From the NCBI RefSeq assembly GCF_900100925.1, contig NZ_FNKO01000001.1, forward strand, positions 1,426,001 through 1,490,000: a DNA stretch of 64,000 nucleotides, in the 5' to 3' direction. Made by a program: the position numbers and the translations under genes. This stretch comes from Actinopolyspora saharensis (GTDB taxonomy: Bacteria > Actinomycetota > Actinomycetes > Mycobacteriales > Pseudonocardiaceae). Below the pieces are notes generated by a model. That model was not told the origin of the DNA. It worked only from the letters and a program-made list of their open reading frames with translations, and made no database searches. Positions 43,679-52,749 of this stretch are shown here, piece by piece (position 1 is the stretch's first letter; every line of letters starts with the position of its first letter).

Positions 43679-45655
43679 ATGGACAACGGAGTGAGCTGGG
43701 CGACGATGCGGTCGCTGACCAGGGACAGTTCGGTCACCCGACAACGGCTCCCTCCCGGCCTGGCGAAACGGATACTGGCCTACGCGCGGCCCTACCTCGG
43801 CGTGATCGTGCCCTTCCTGCTCATGGTCGCGGCCACGGCCGCGCTCGGGGTGGTCACTCCCCTGCTGTTCAAGGCGATCATCGACCGCGGGGTCGTGCCG
43901 GGGCGCATGGGGGTGGTTCTCTGGCTCGCCGTGGCGGTGGCCGGGGTGGCCCTCGTCGAGGCGGTGCTGACCCTGCTGCAGCGCTGGTACTCCTCCCGCC
44001 TGGGTGAGGGACTGATCTACGAGCTGCGCCGCGACGTGTTCGACCACGTGCAGCGGATGCCGCTGGCGTTCTTCGTCCGCGCCCAGACCGGGGCGTTGAC
44101 CAGCAGGCTCAACAGCGACGTCATCGGGGCGCAGCGCGCCCTGACCAGCACGCTGTCCTCCGTGGTGTCCAACGTGCTGAGCCTGGTGCTGGTCCTGGCC
44201 GCGATGTTCGCGCTGTCCTGGAAGATCACGCTGATCGCGCTGGCCCTGGTCCCGCTGTTCCTGTTCCCGGTCCGCTGGATCGGCAGGAAGCTGCAGCGCG
44301 TCACCCGCGAGCAGATGGCCGTGGACGCGGAGATGAGTTCGCTGATGACCGAGCGCTTCGGGGTCGGCGGCGCCATGCTGACCAAGCTCTACGGCAGGGC
44401 CGACGAGGAGACCGCCCAGTTCGCGGGCAAGGCCGCGCGGGTGCGGGATCTCGGCGTGCTGTCGGCCATGTACAGCCGGGTCTTCTTCGTGGGGCTGACG
44501 CTGCTGGCCGCGCTGGCCACCGCGGTGGCCTACGGCCTCGGCGGCACGCTGGTGATAAGCGGCTCGCTGCAGCTGGGCACCCTGGTGGCGCTGACCTCGC
44601 TGCTCACCCGCCTGTACGGTCCGCTGACCTCGCTGTCCAACGTCCACGTCGACGTGATGACGGCCCTGGTCAGCTTCCACCGGGTGTTCGAGGTGCTGGA
44701 CCTGGAGCCGATGATCCGCGAGCGGGAGGACGCCGTCGAGCTCCCCGCCGGGACGAACAGCCTGGAGTTCGACTCGGTCTCGTTCCACTACCCCGGTTCC
44801 GACGAGGTCTCGCTGGCCTCGCTGGAATCGGTGGCGCGCCAGGAGAGCACGCCCGCGCACCAGGTCCTGCACGACGTCTCCTTCCGCGCCGATCCGGGGG
44901 AGATGATCGCGCTGGTCGGGCACTCCGGAGCGGGCAAGACCACGATCGCCCAGCTGGCGGGCAGGTTGTACGAGGTGGACTCGGGAAGCGTCCGCGTCGG
45001 CGGGTACGACGTCCGGGACGTCACCCTGGCCTCGCTGTACTCCACCATCGGCGTGGTCACCCAGGAAGCGCACCTGTTCCACGACACGATCCGCGCCAAC
45101 CTCGCCTACGCGCGCCCCTCCGCCACCGACGCGGAACTCCTCGACGCGCTGCGCACCGCCCAGCTCGAGGAGCTGCTCACCGAACTGCCCGACGGGTTGG
45201 ACACCGTCGTCGGCGACCGGGGATACCGCCTCTCCGGCGGGGAGAAGCAGCGCATCGCCATCGCGAGGCTGCTGCTCAAGCAACCGCCCGTCGTCGTGCT
45301 GGACGAGGCCACCGCGCACCTGGACTCGGAGTCCGAGGCCGCCGTGCAGCGGGCGCTGCGCGGGGCGCTGCACGGGCGCACCTCGCTGGTGATCGCCCAC
45401 CGGCTGGCCACCATCCGCCGGGCCGACCGCATCCTGGTGATCTCGGAGGGGCGCATCGCCGAGCAGGGAACCCACACCGAGCTGCTGGAGCAGGACGGGC
45501 ACTACGCCGAGCTGTACCGGACCCAGTTCGCGGACGGCGCGGAGTCCCGCGCCTCGGCAGCGGTGGACGGGGCCGGGCCGGGGCAGGTGGAGCCTGCCGA
45601 GCACTCCGGACTCGTCGAGAGCGGGGACGGCGGGCAAGCGGCGCGGCGGGGCTGA
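43679..45655 (+). CDS. ABC transporter, fused permease and ATPase (exporter type)
   Basis: The 658-residue half-transporter has six membrane helices at about 30-330 followed by an ATPase domain: Walker A GHSGAGKTT, signature LSGGEKQRIAIARLLL, Walker B VVVLDEATAHLD and H-loop IAHRLATIR. Such exporters work as dimers and expel drugs, lipids or phenolics. It follows the MarR gene with its own promoter-like element, so it may be induced by toxic aromatic acids handled by the adjacent operons (inference). The 50-residue tail is disordered. Confidence 0.9.
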   Translation: MDNGVSWATMRSLTRDSSVTRQRLPPGLAKRILAYARPYLGVIVPFLLMVAATAALGVVTPLLFKAIIDRGVVPGRMGVVLWLAVAVAGVALVEAVLTLLQRWYSSRLGEGLIYELRRDVFDHVQRMPLAFFVRAQTGALTSRLNSDVIGAQRALTSTLSSVVSNVLSLVLVLAAMFALSWKITLIALALVPLFLFPVRWIGRKLQRVTREQMAVDAEMSSLMTERFGVGGAMLTKLYGRADEETAQFAGKAARVRDLGVLSAMYSRVFFVGLTLLAALATAVAYGLGGTLVISGSLQLGTLVALTSLLTRLYGPLTSLSNVHVDVMTALVSFHRVFEVLDLEPMIREREDAVELPAGTNSLEFDSVSFHYPGSDEVSLASLESVARQESTPAHQVLHDVSFRADPGEMIALVGHSGAGKTTIAQLAGRLYEVDSGSVRVGGYDVRDVTLASLYSTIGVVTQEAHLFHDTIRANLAYARPSATDAELLDALRTAQLEELLTELPDGLDTVVGDRGYRLSGGEKQRIAIARLLLKQPPVVVLDEATAHLDSESEAAVQRALRGALHGRTSLVIAHRLATIRRADRILVISEGRIAEQGTHTELLEQDGHYAELYRTQFADGAESRASAAVDGAGPGQVEPAEHSGLVESGDGGQAARRG

Positions 45656-45670
45656 CGCCCGTGCCCGCGC

Positions 45671-45711
45671 GGCCGGAGTCGAAGTCGAAGGCGCACCGCT
45701 TGACTCCGGCC
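45671..45711. terminator. 10-bp hairpin between convergent ABC exporter and pcaR genes
   Basis: GGCCGGAGTC (45671-45680) and GACTCCGGCC (45702-45711) pair around a 21-base loop, 15 bases past the exporter stop. Confidence 0.5.
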
Positions 45712-45841
45712 GGAAAACTCGCCCACTCCGCGGCGGCCACCCGCGCCGCCGAGGTCTTCGCCCTGACCGGGGAAACACGTCTGATGTGGACCTGGAGCTC
45801 CTTGACCGGACCTCACCGGGAACTGGTTCCGGCCGGGAGCC

Positions 45842-46642
45842 TCACCGCGCGCTGCTGCCCGCCTGCGGAGCCACCCGCAGATCGGCCTCGATCCGAGCAG
45901 CCGTCTCCAGCAGCGGCGGGAGGAGCTGCTCGCGCGCCTGCTCGGGACCGGTCCTGCTGGCGTGCGAGGAGACGTTCACAGCCGCGACCACCCGGTCGGA
46001 GCGGTCCCGGACGGGGGCGGCCACCGAGCGCAGCCCCGCCTCCAGTTCCTGGTCGACGATCGCCCAGCCCTGGGAGCGGATGCGCTCCAGTTCGCGGCGC
46101 AGCTCCCCCGCGCTGGTCACGGTCTGGGGGGCCAACGGCTCCGGGCGCACGCGCTCCAGGTACTCAGCCAGCGTCTCCTCGTCGAGGCCGGCCAGCAGCA
46201 CCCGCCCCATCGAGGTGGCGTAGGCCGGAAAGCGGGTGCCGATGTTGATGGTCACGGTCATGATCCGCGAAGTCGGCACCCGCGCCACGTAGACGATCTC
46301 GTCCCCGTCGAGCACCGACACCGACACCGACTCGTGCACCTGGGCGGTCAACCGCTCCAGGTGGGGTTGGGCGATCTCCGGCAGGGACAGGCTGGACAGG
46401 TAGGAGAACCCGAGTTCGAGCACCCTGGGGGTCAGCGCGAACAGCCGACCGTCGGTCCAGACGTAGCCGAGCTGCACGAGGGTGTGCAGGAAGCGACGCG
46501 TGGAGGCGCGGGAGAGGCCGGTGGTGCGGGCGACCTCGCTGAGGGTCATCTCCGGGCGCGTCTCGTCGAAGGCGCGGATCACCATGAGCCCGCGGGCCAA
46601 GGACTGCACCGGCCCCACTCCGGAGTCGGCCTCCGGCTCCAT
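45842..46642 (-). CDS. pcaR: IclR-family regulator of the pca genes (PcaR/PobR type)
   Basis: The 266-residue regulator has an N-terminal winged helix (SLARGLMVIRAFDETRPEMT ... RTTGLSRASTRRFLHTL) and an IclR effector domain ending in a typical VAAVNVSSHASR segment. The ARGLMVIRAF start is typical of the Pca/Pob subgroup that senses beta-ketoadipate or protocatechuate. It is the last gene of the pcaHGBL-R unit. GTG 46645 is an equally good start. Its likely targets include the triple repeat upstream of pcaI. Confidence 0.87.
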   Translation of the reverse strand: MEPEADSGVGPVQSLARGLMVIRAFDETRPEMTLSEVARTTGLSRASTRRFLHTLVQLGYVWTDGRLFALTPRVLELGFSYLSSLSLPEIAQPHLERLTAQVHESVSVSVLDGDEIVYVARVPTSRIMTVTINIGTRFPAYATSMGRVLLAGLDEETLAEYLERVRPEPLAPQTVTSAGELRRELERIRSQGWAIVDQELEAGLRSVAAPVRDRSDRVVAAVNVSSHASRTGPEQAREQLLPPLLETAARIEADLRVAPQAGSSAR

Positions 46643-46663
46643 CACGCCACCCCCTCGTGGATC

Positions 46664-47854
46664 TCAAGCACCGCTCTGCTCGTCCTCTTCGGACAGTATT
46701 CGGTCGGCGAGCGCGAAGGCGCTGTTGGCCTTGGGCACACCGGCGTAGACGGCCACGTGCATCAGAACCTGCCTGATCGTCCCCGCGGCGACCCCGTTGC
46801 GGCGAGCCGCCCGAACGTGCATCGCGAGCTCGTCGTGGTTGCCGGTCGCCGCCAGGATCGCGAGGGTGACGCAGCTGCGGGTCGGCCGGTCCATCTCCTC
46901 CGAGGCCCAGAGCTCGCCCCAGGCGTAGCGGGTGATGAAATCCTGGAAGGGAGCGGTGAACTCCGTGGTCCGCTCGTTGGCCCGGTCGACGTGGGCGTCG
47001 CCGAGCACCTGCCTGCGAACGGCCGTTCCGGTCCCGGTCCGGTCCGGGGCGGCCCGCTCACCGGCGGCCCGATCGGCACCGACGGACATGCGCTGCTCCT
47101 CCCCCGCGAAGTGCTCGACCAGCAGGCGATCGACCTGCTCGGCCCGCTCCACATTGGCCAGGTGCGCGGCGTTTTCCAAGACTTCCAGGCGCGCACCGGC
47201 GATGCCACCGGCGATGCGTTCGGCGTGCTCGGGCGGCGTCGCCGGGTCATCATATCCCGCCACCACGAGCGCGGGAGCGGTGATCTCACCCAGCCGATCG
47301 TCCAACCCCATCGTCGCGATGGCCTCGCAGCAGCCCGCGTAGCCCTCGTCGTCGGTGGCCGAGATCATCGCACCGTACTTGGCGAACACGTCCTGCCGGG
47401 AAGCCAGCTCGGGCGTGAACCAACGCTCCAGAGCGGACCGAACCATCGCCGAGGTGCCGTTGGCCCGCACGAACTCGGCGCGCTCCCGCCAGTTGGACGC
47501 GGGGCCGAGGGCGGCGGAGGTGCACAGCAGGGCGAGCCGGTCGATCCGTTCCGGCGCGTTGCTCGCCAGCCACATGCCGGTCATCCCCCCGAGGGAGACA
47601 CCGGCGAAGTGCACCCGCCCGATCTCGAGGTGGTCCAGCAGGTCGAGCACGTCACGCCCCAGCAGCTCCAGGTCGTAGGGCCCGGACGTGGCCGGGGTCC
47701 TGCCGTGACCGCGCTGGTCGTAGCGCAGCACCCGGAACCGCGCGGACAGGGCCGGCAGCTGCGCGTCCCACATCGTCCGGTCCGTGCCCAGCGAGTTGGA
47801 CAGCACCAACACCGGGGCCTGCGGCGGACCGGTCAGTTCATAGTCCGGAATCAC
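46664..47854 (-). CDS. pcaL: Bifunctional 3-oxoadipate enol-lactonase / 4-carboxymuconolactone decarboxylase
   Basis: The 396-residue fusion has an alpha/beta hydrolase domain at about 1-255 with nucleophile S87 (AGVSLGG) and LENAAHL histidine, then a CMD domain at about 285-390 (FITRYAWGELWASEEMDRPT ... TGNHDELAMHVRAARRNG). It performs two consecutive steps of the protocatechuate pathway, as in other actinobacteria where pcaD and pcaC are fused. GTG 47854 overlaps the end of pcaB by 17 bases. Confidence 0.9.
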   Translation of the reverse strand: MIPDYELTGPPQAPVLVLSNSLGTDRTMWDAQLPALSARFRVLRYDQRGHGRTPATSGPYDLELLGRDVLDLLDHLEIGRVHFAGVSLGGMTGMWLASNAPERIDRLALLCTSAALGPASNWRERAEFVRANGTSAMVRSALERWFTPELASRQDVFAKYGAMISATDDEGYAGCCEAIATMGLDDRLGEITAPALVVAGYDDPATPPEHAERIAGGIAGARLEVLENAAHLANVERAEQVDRLLVEHFAGEEQRMSVGADRAAGERAAPDRTGTGTAVRRQVLGDAHVDRANERTTEFTAPFQDFITRYAWGELWASEEMDRPTRSCVTLAILAATGNHDELAMHVRAARRNGVAAGTIRQVLMHVAVYAGVPKANSAFALADRILSEEDEQSGA

Positions 47855-49184
47855 CGGTACTCGTCTCCTTCCAACTCGTGTACCTCTCCAGCGCACGGTC
47901 GACGAACTCGGCGGCCGAACCCAGATAGCCCTCCGGGTCGGTCACCTCCAGCACGGCTTGCTCGGACAGCACCGAACGCACCGTCGGGTCGTCGAGCAGC
48001 TCCGCACGCAGCCCGCCCTCGCCGTCCCCGATCCCGCTCACCAGCCCGGTGACCAGTTCCTTGGCCCTCCGTGCACCGAGTTCCGGCGCCAGGACCGCGG
48101 AGACGCGCTCGGCGAGCAGCGCCCCTCCGGTGACGTCCAGGTTGGTGCGCATGGCCGTGGTGTTCACCCGCAGGTCGGCCAGCATCTCCCTGGTCAGCGA
48201 AGCGGCGGTGCCGGTGAGCCGCAGCAGCTCCGTGAAGGGTTCCCACTCGGCCTGCCAGTCCCCCGCTCCCCGCTCGTGCTCCTGGGGCATGGCCGAGAGC
48301 AAGGTGGCGACCAGGCCGGGAACCCGGCGCGCAGCGGCCGTCACGCGGACGGCCCGGACCGGGTTCCGCTTGTGCGGCATCGCCGAGGAACCGCCGGAGC
48401 TGCCTTCGGCGAGCTCACCCAGCTCGGTCTGGGCGCCCAGCTTGACGTCCAGGGCGATCTTGCCGAGCGTTCCGGCCACGGTCCCCAGGGCGGAGGCCAG
48501 CTCGCCCGTTCTCGTGCGCTCGGTGTGCCAAGGGAGCACCGGCTCGGCCAGCCCGAGCCGCTCGGCCAGCGCGGCAGCGACCGACACCCCGCTCGTGCCC
48601 AACGTGGCCAGCGTTCCCACCGGGCCTCCGAACTGGACGGCCAGCCGCTCCCGCCGCAACCGCGCCACCGGCTCGGTCGCGTCGACCACCCCGCCGAGCC
48701 ACCCCGCGGCCTTGCGCCCGAAGGTGGTCGGCAGCGCCTGCTGCAGCAGGCTCCGGCCGGTCATCACGGTGTCCCGGTGCTGCCGTGCGAGTCGCGCGCA
48801 CTCGTCTGCCACACCGCGCAGCTCCTCCAGCAGCCGGTCCAGGGCCGTGCGGGCCACCAGCATGGCGGCGGTGTCCACGACGTCCTGGCTCGTGGCGCCC
48901 CGGTGCACCCAGCCGGAGACCTCCTGCGGAACCCGTTCGGTCAGATCATTGACCAGCGGGATGACCGGTGTGGCCGAGGAAGCCGCGCGCTCGGCGATCG
49001 AGTCGACGTCGAAGCCGTCCGCCGCGCACTCCCGGGCGATCCGCTCGGCGACTCCCGGGTCGAGCACTCCGACGTCGGCCTGCGCGCGGACCAGCGCGGC
49101 CTCGAACTCGAGCATGGCGGCCAGCCACGCGCGGCGGTCGGTGCACGCGGCGAATCGTTCGCTGACGAACGTGGGGGTGAACAA
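47838..49184 (-). CDS. pcaB: 3-carboxy-cis,cis-muconate cycloisomerase
   Basis: The 448-residue fumarase/aspartase superfamily enzyme has the SSAMPHKRNPVRAVRV signature loop and helical core. It lactonises carboxymuconate from protocatechuate ring cleavage. The start is the weakest call: TTG 49184 has GAGGACGGGAG upstream, whereas GTG 49307 four bases after the pcaG stop would add 41 Arg/Pro/Gly-rich residues that look non-native. It overlaps pcaL by 17 bases. Confidence 0.9.
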   Translation of the reverse strand: MFTPTFVSERFAACTDRRAWLAAMLEFEAALVRAQADVGVLDPGVAERIARECAADGFDVDSIAERAASSATPVIPLVNDLTERVPQEVSGWVHRGATSQDVVDTAAMLVARTALDRLLEELRGVADECARLARQHRDTVMTGRSLLQQALPTTFGRKAAGWLGGVVDATEPVARLRRERLAVQFGGPVGTLATLGTSGVSVAAALAERLGLAEPVLPWHTERTRTGELASALGTVAGTLGKIALDVKLGAQTELGELAEGSSGGSSAMPHKRNPVRAVRVTAAARRVPGLVATLLSAMPQEHERGAGDWQAEWEPFTELLRLTGTAASLTREMLADLRVNTTAMRTNLDVTGGALLAERVSAVLAPELGARRAKELVTGLVSGIGDGEGGLRAELLDDPTVRSVLSEQAVLEVTDPEGYLGSAAEFVDRALERYTSWKETSTGDSGL

Positions 49185-49310
49185 ACCGCTCCCGTCCTCA
49201 CTGGTGTTCGCTGTTCGGGTCGGCGCGGGTCCGTCGGAGCGGAGTCCGCCGCTGCCCGCGAACGGACGGACCGCTCGCGGGCAGCGACCGATCCGGCCGG
49301 AGAGCACCGG

Positions 49311-49883
49311 TCAGACCGCGAAGAAGACGGTCTCGTCGGCGCCCTGCAACCTGATGTCGAAGCGGAACCCCCCGTCCTCGGCAACCGCGATCAGGGTGTC
49401 GCGCCGTTGCTGGTCCACGGTGGACAGGACGGGGTCGGTGGCGTTGGCCTCCTCGTCCGGGAAGTAGATCCGGGTCACCACCCGGTCGAGCATGCCCCGG
49501 GCCAGCACGGTCACGTCGATGTGCGGGGCCTCCCACTCCCCCTCCGGGGTGGGAAGCGCACCCGGCCGGACCGTGCGGAACCAGAACTGCCCGTCCGAGT
49601 CGGTGGGGCACCGCCCGAAACCGCGTATGGAGGCGCTCGGTCCTCGCGGATCGTCCGGGTGGTCGAACCGGCCGTGCTCGTCGGCCTGCCACATCTCGAT
49701 CAGCCCGTCCGGGATCGTCTCGCCCGCGCCGTCCAGCAGACGCCCCCGCAGCAGGAAGGCCCCGTCGGTCTCCGGACCGACGATCTCGGGACCGTCCGGC
49801 CAGGGCAACCCGTCCGGCAGCGCGAAGAAGGGACCCACCGTCTGGGACGGGGTTGTCGCGGGCTCGCCGTGCTCAGTCGTCAT
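49311..49883 (-). CDS. pcaG: Protocatechuate 3,4-dioxygenase alpha subunit
   Basis: The 190-residue intradiol dioxygenase family protein has TPSQTVGPFFALPDGLPWPD near the N-terminus and HIDVTVLARGMLDRVVTRIY. It is the structural partner of PcaH and lacks the full set of iron ligands, as expected. The two genes overlap by 11 bases, ensuring balanced subunit synthesis. Confidence 0.92.
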   Translation of the reverse strand: MTTEHGEPATTPSQTVGPFFALPDGLPWPDGPEIVGPETDGAFLLRGRLLDGAGETIPDGLIEMWQADEHGRFDHPDDPRGPSASIRGFGRCPTDSDGQFWFRTVRPGALPTPEGEWEAPHIDVTVLARGMLDRVVTRIYFPDEEANATDPVLSTVDQQRRDTLIAVAEDGGFRFDIRLQGADETVFFAV

Positions 49884-50628
49884 CGTCGTCCTCCTCGTCC
49901 TCGAACGGCGTCGCCTCGCTACCGCGCAGCACGATGTCGAAGTGGTACGACAGCGCCCATTCCGGGACCGTGCTGTCCAGATCGAACTCGCAGATCATCC
50001 GCTCGCGCGCCTTCGGGTCGCGCACCGAGTTGAAGATCGGGTCCTGGTAGAACAACGGGTCCCCGGGAAAGTACATCTGGGTGACCAGCCGCTGCGTGAA
50101 GGCGCGCCCGAACAAGGAGAAATGGATGTGCGCCGGGCGCCAGGCGTTGTCGTGGTTGCGCCACGGATAGGCACCGGGCTTGATGGTGACGAACCGGTAG
50201 CGACCGTGCTCGTCGGTCATGCAGCGCCCGACGCCGGAGAAGTTCGGGTCCAGCGGAGCCGGGTGCCGGTCACCGGTGTGCCGGTACCGGCCCGCCGCGT
50301 TGGCCTGCCAGACCTCGACCAGGGTGTTCGGCACGGTCCTCCCGTCCGAGTCGAGCACCCTGCCACTGACCAGGATCCGCTCGCCCAGCGGTTCGCCGTC
50401 GTGCTGGATCGTCAGGTCGTGGTCGGTCTCGGACACCCGCTCGTGCCCGAGCACCGGTCCGGTGATCTCGGTGAGGTTCTGCGGTAAGCGTTGCAGCGGC
50501 TTGCTCGGGTGGCGCAGTGACGTGGACTTGTACTCGGGGGTGTCCAGGGCCGGGTGACTGGCGTCGTCACGCGCGTAGCTGGGCAACAGCAGCCGGTCTG
50601 CCCGCCCCGCGATCGAGTCGGTGGACAT
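49873..50628 (-). CDS. pcaH: Protocatechuate 3,4-dioxygenase beta subunit (catalytic)
   Basis: The 251-residue intradiol dioxygenase carries the four non-heme Fe(III) ligands Y115 (GRYRH), Y154 (GAYPW), H167 and H169 (PAHIHF). It opens the protocatechuate ring to carboxymuconate. The acidic tail DEEDDDDD is unusual. ATG 50628 has a GGGAGTGA site. The gene begins the second pca transcription unit. Confidence 0.94.
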   Translation of the reverse strand: MSTDSIAGRADRLLLPSYARDDASHPALDTPEYKSTSLRHPSKPLQRLPQNLTEITGPVLGHERVSETDHDLTIQHDGEPLGERILVSGRVLDSDGRTVPNTLVEVWQANAAGRYRHTGDRHPAPLDPNFSGVGRCMTDEHGRYRFVTIKPGAYPWRNHDNAWRPAHIHFSLFGRAFTQRLVTQMYFPGDPLFYQDPIFNSVRDPKARERMICEFDLDSTVPEWALSYHFDIVLRGSEATPFEDEEDDDDD

Positions 50629-50708
50629 GCTCACTCCCGATGGCTGTAGAGTTCTTCCGTTCCTCGACAAGGTTCTTCGAACGGGACGTCGACCGGACCG
50701 GGGCCGTT

Positions 50709-50730
50709 CTCCGGCGCGGCAGCGCCGGAG
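50709..50730. terminator. 9-bp hairpin with GGCA loop after pcaF
   Basis: CTCCGGCGC and GCGCCGGAG pair perfectly, about 40 bases after the pcaF stop and 80 before pcaH. It probably separates pcaIJF from pcaHGBLR or attenuates readthrough. Confidence 0.55.
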
Positions 50731-50770
50731 GCTCCACCCGAGCGGTCGCCGACACCGCGGACGTCACCGG

Positions 50771-51952
50771 TCACGCGTGCAGCACGACGGCGAGCCCCTG
50801 ACCGACCCCGATGCAGATCGTGGCGAGTCCCCAACCGCCTCCGGCTCGACGCAGCTGGTGAGCCAGCGTGGTGAGGATGCGCGCTCCCGAAGCCCCGAGC
50901 GGGTGGCCGATGGCGATCGCACCGCCCCGCTGGTTGACGATCTCCGGGTCGAGCTCGGGCCAGTCCGCCAGGCAGGCCAGCGACTGCGCCGCGAACGCCT
51001 CGTTGAGCTCGACCGCGCTCAGATCGCCCCAGCCGATGCCTGCCCGCTCCAGCGCGGTGCGCGCGGCCTGCACCGGACCGATACCGAAGACGTCGGGGTC
51101 CACCGCAGCGACTCCCCTGCTGACCACCCGTGCCAACGGTTCCGCACCGGCCTGCTCGGCTCCCCGCTCGCTGCCGAGCAGCACCGCGGCCGCGCCGTCG
51201 TTCATCGGGGAGGAGTTGCCCGCCGTGACCGTTCCCCCCGAGCGGAACACCGGTTTGAGCTTGCCGAGCTTCTCCGGGGAGGAGTCCGTCCTGACCCCTT
51301 CGTCCTCGGTGAGCTCGGTGCCGGGCACCGGGACCACCTCGTCGGCGAAGAGACCGTCGCGCCAGGCCGCGGCGGCCCGCTCGTGGCTGCGCGCGGCGAA
51401 GGCGTCCTGATCCGCGCGGCTGATCCCGTAACGGTCCGCCAGGATCTCCGCGCTCTCCCCCAGGGAGATGGTCCACTCCGGCGGCATCTCGGGATTGACC
51501 ATGCGCCACCCCAGCGTCGTGGAGTGCAGCGTCTCGTGTCCCCGCGGGTAAGCGCGCTCCGGCTTCTGCAGCACCCACGGAGCGCGGCTCATCGACTCGA
51601 CTCCGCCCGCCAGCACCACGTCCCCGTCACCGGTCTGCACGAACCTGCTCGCCTCGATGACGGCTTCCAGCCCCGAGCCGCACAACCGGTTGACCGTGGC
51701 CCCGGGGACGCTGGTGGGCAATCCGGCCAGCAGCGCGGCCATCCGCGCCACGTTGCGGTTGTCCTCGCCCGCACCGTTGGCGTCGCCGAACAGCACGTCG
51801 CACACCCGGGCCGGATCCAGCTCGGGACTCCGGTCCAGCAGTGCCCTGACGGTGTGCGCGGCGAGGTCGTCGGGGCGGACCTCGGCCAGTCCCTTGCCGT
51901 AACGCCCCACCGGGGTGCGCACCGCGTCGAGTACGTACACCTCGTTGCTCAA
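50771..51952 (-). CDS. pcaF: 3-oxoadipyl-CoA thiolase
   Basis: The 393-residue thiolase has nucleophile C91 (NRLCGSGLEA), H350 (AIGHPLGASGAR) and C380 (CIGVGQG). It cleaves beta-ketoadipyl-CoA to acetyl-CoA and succinyl-CoA. It starts at TTG 51952, overlapping the pcaJ stop (TTGA), with GGAGAG five bases upstream. Confidence 0.92.
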   Translation of the reverse strand: MSNEVYVLDAVRTPVGRYGKGLAEVRPDDLAAHTVRALLDRSPELDPARVCDVLFGDANGAGEDNRNVARMAALLAGLPTSVPGATVNRLCGSGLEAVIEASRFVQTGDGDVVLAGGVESMSRAPWVLQKPERAYPRGHETLHSTTLGWRMVNPEMPPEWTISLGESAEILADRYGISRADQDAFAARSHERAAAAWRDGLFADEVVPVPGTELTEDEGVRTDSSPEKLGKLKPVFRSGGTVTAGNSSPMNDGAAAVLLGSERGAEQAGAEPLARVVSRGVAAVDPDVFGIGPVQAARTALERAGIGWGDLSAVELNEAFAAQSLACLADWPELDPEIVNQRGGAIAIGHPLGASGARILTTLAHQLRRAGGGWGLATICIGVGQGLAVVLHA

Positions 51953-52749
51953 GACGACTCTCCGTTCCCGAGGGTTGCCTTCAGTTCCCGCAGGATCGTC
52001 AGTTCCCGCTCGGTGGGCGGTTCCTGCGTTCCCACCTCGTCAGCGGTGCGCAGCGGCCAACCGGTGGCAGCGCGCACCTGTTCCACCTCGACCTCGGGCG
52101 CGACCCGGCTCAGGACCAACTCCCCGGTTTCGGAGTCCGGTTCCAGCACGCCGAGATCGGTGATCACCCGCACCGGCCCCCTTCCCGGCAGTCCCAACCG
52201 CTCGCGCGCACGACCGTCCCGGCCGTATCCCACCGAGGTGACGAAGTCAACCGCGGAGACGAACGCCTTCGGGTTGTGCCGCATCACGATCAGCACCTCA
52301 CCGCAGGAGGTGGCGATCTCCGGTGCGCCACCCGCGCCGGGAAGGCGGACCTTCGGATCGTCGTAGTCCTGTCCGATGACTGTGGTGTTGATGTTGCCGT
52401 AGCGGTCCACCTGGGCACCGCCGAGAAAACCGACGTCGACCCTGCCCGGCTGCAACCAGTAGTTGAAGATCTCGGGAACACCGACCACGGAATCGGCGGT
52501 CTCGGCGAGAACGCCGTCTCCGATGGACAGTGGCAGCCGTTCCGGTTCTGCCCCGAGGGTGCCGGACTCGTAGATCAGCACCAGCCCCGGCGCGTGGGTG
52601 CGCCGGGCGAGATTGGCCGCCGTGCTCGGCAGTCCGATCCCGACGAAGCACACCGCCTCGTCGCGCAGCGAGCGGGCGGCGGCCACGGTCATCATCTCGT
52701 CCGGGGTGAACTCGCCCCCGGTTGCGGACTCGGCTCGAGGACTGCTCAT
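51949..52749 (-). CDS. pcaJ: 3-oxoadipate CoA-transferase subunit B
   Basis: The 266-residue family I CoA-transferase beta subunit has the catalytic glutamate E61 in IYESGTLG and FVGIGLPSTAANLARRTHAP. It transfers CoA from succinyl-CoA to beta-ketoadipate. ATG 52749 overlaps the pcaI stop by four bases. Confidence 0.91.
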   Translation of the reverse strand: MSSPRAESATGGEFTPDEMMTVAAARSLRDEAVCFVGIGLPSTAANLARRTHAPGLVLIYESGTLGAEPERLPLSIGDGVLAETADSVVGVPEIFNYWLQPGRVDVGFLGGAQVDRYGNINTTVIGQDYDDPKVRLPGAGGAPEIATSCGEVLIVMRHNPKAFVSAVDFVTSVGYGRDGRARERLGLPGRGPVRVITDLGVLEPDSETGELVLSRVAPEVEVEQVRAATGWPLRTADEVGTQEPPTERELTILRELKATLGNGESS

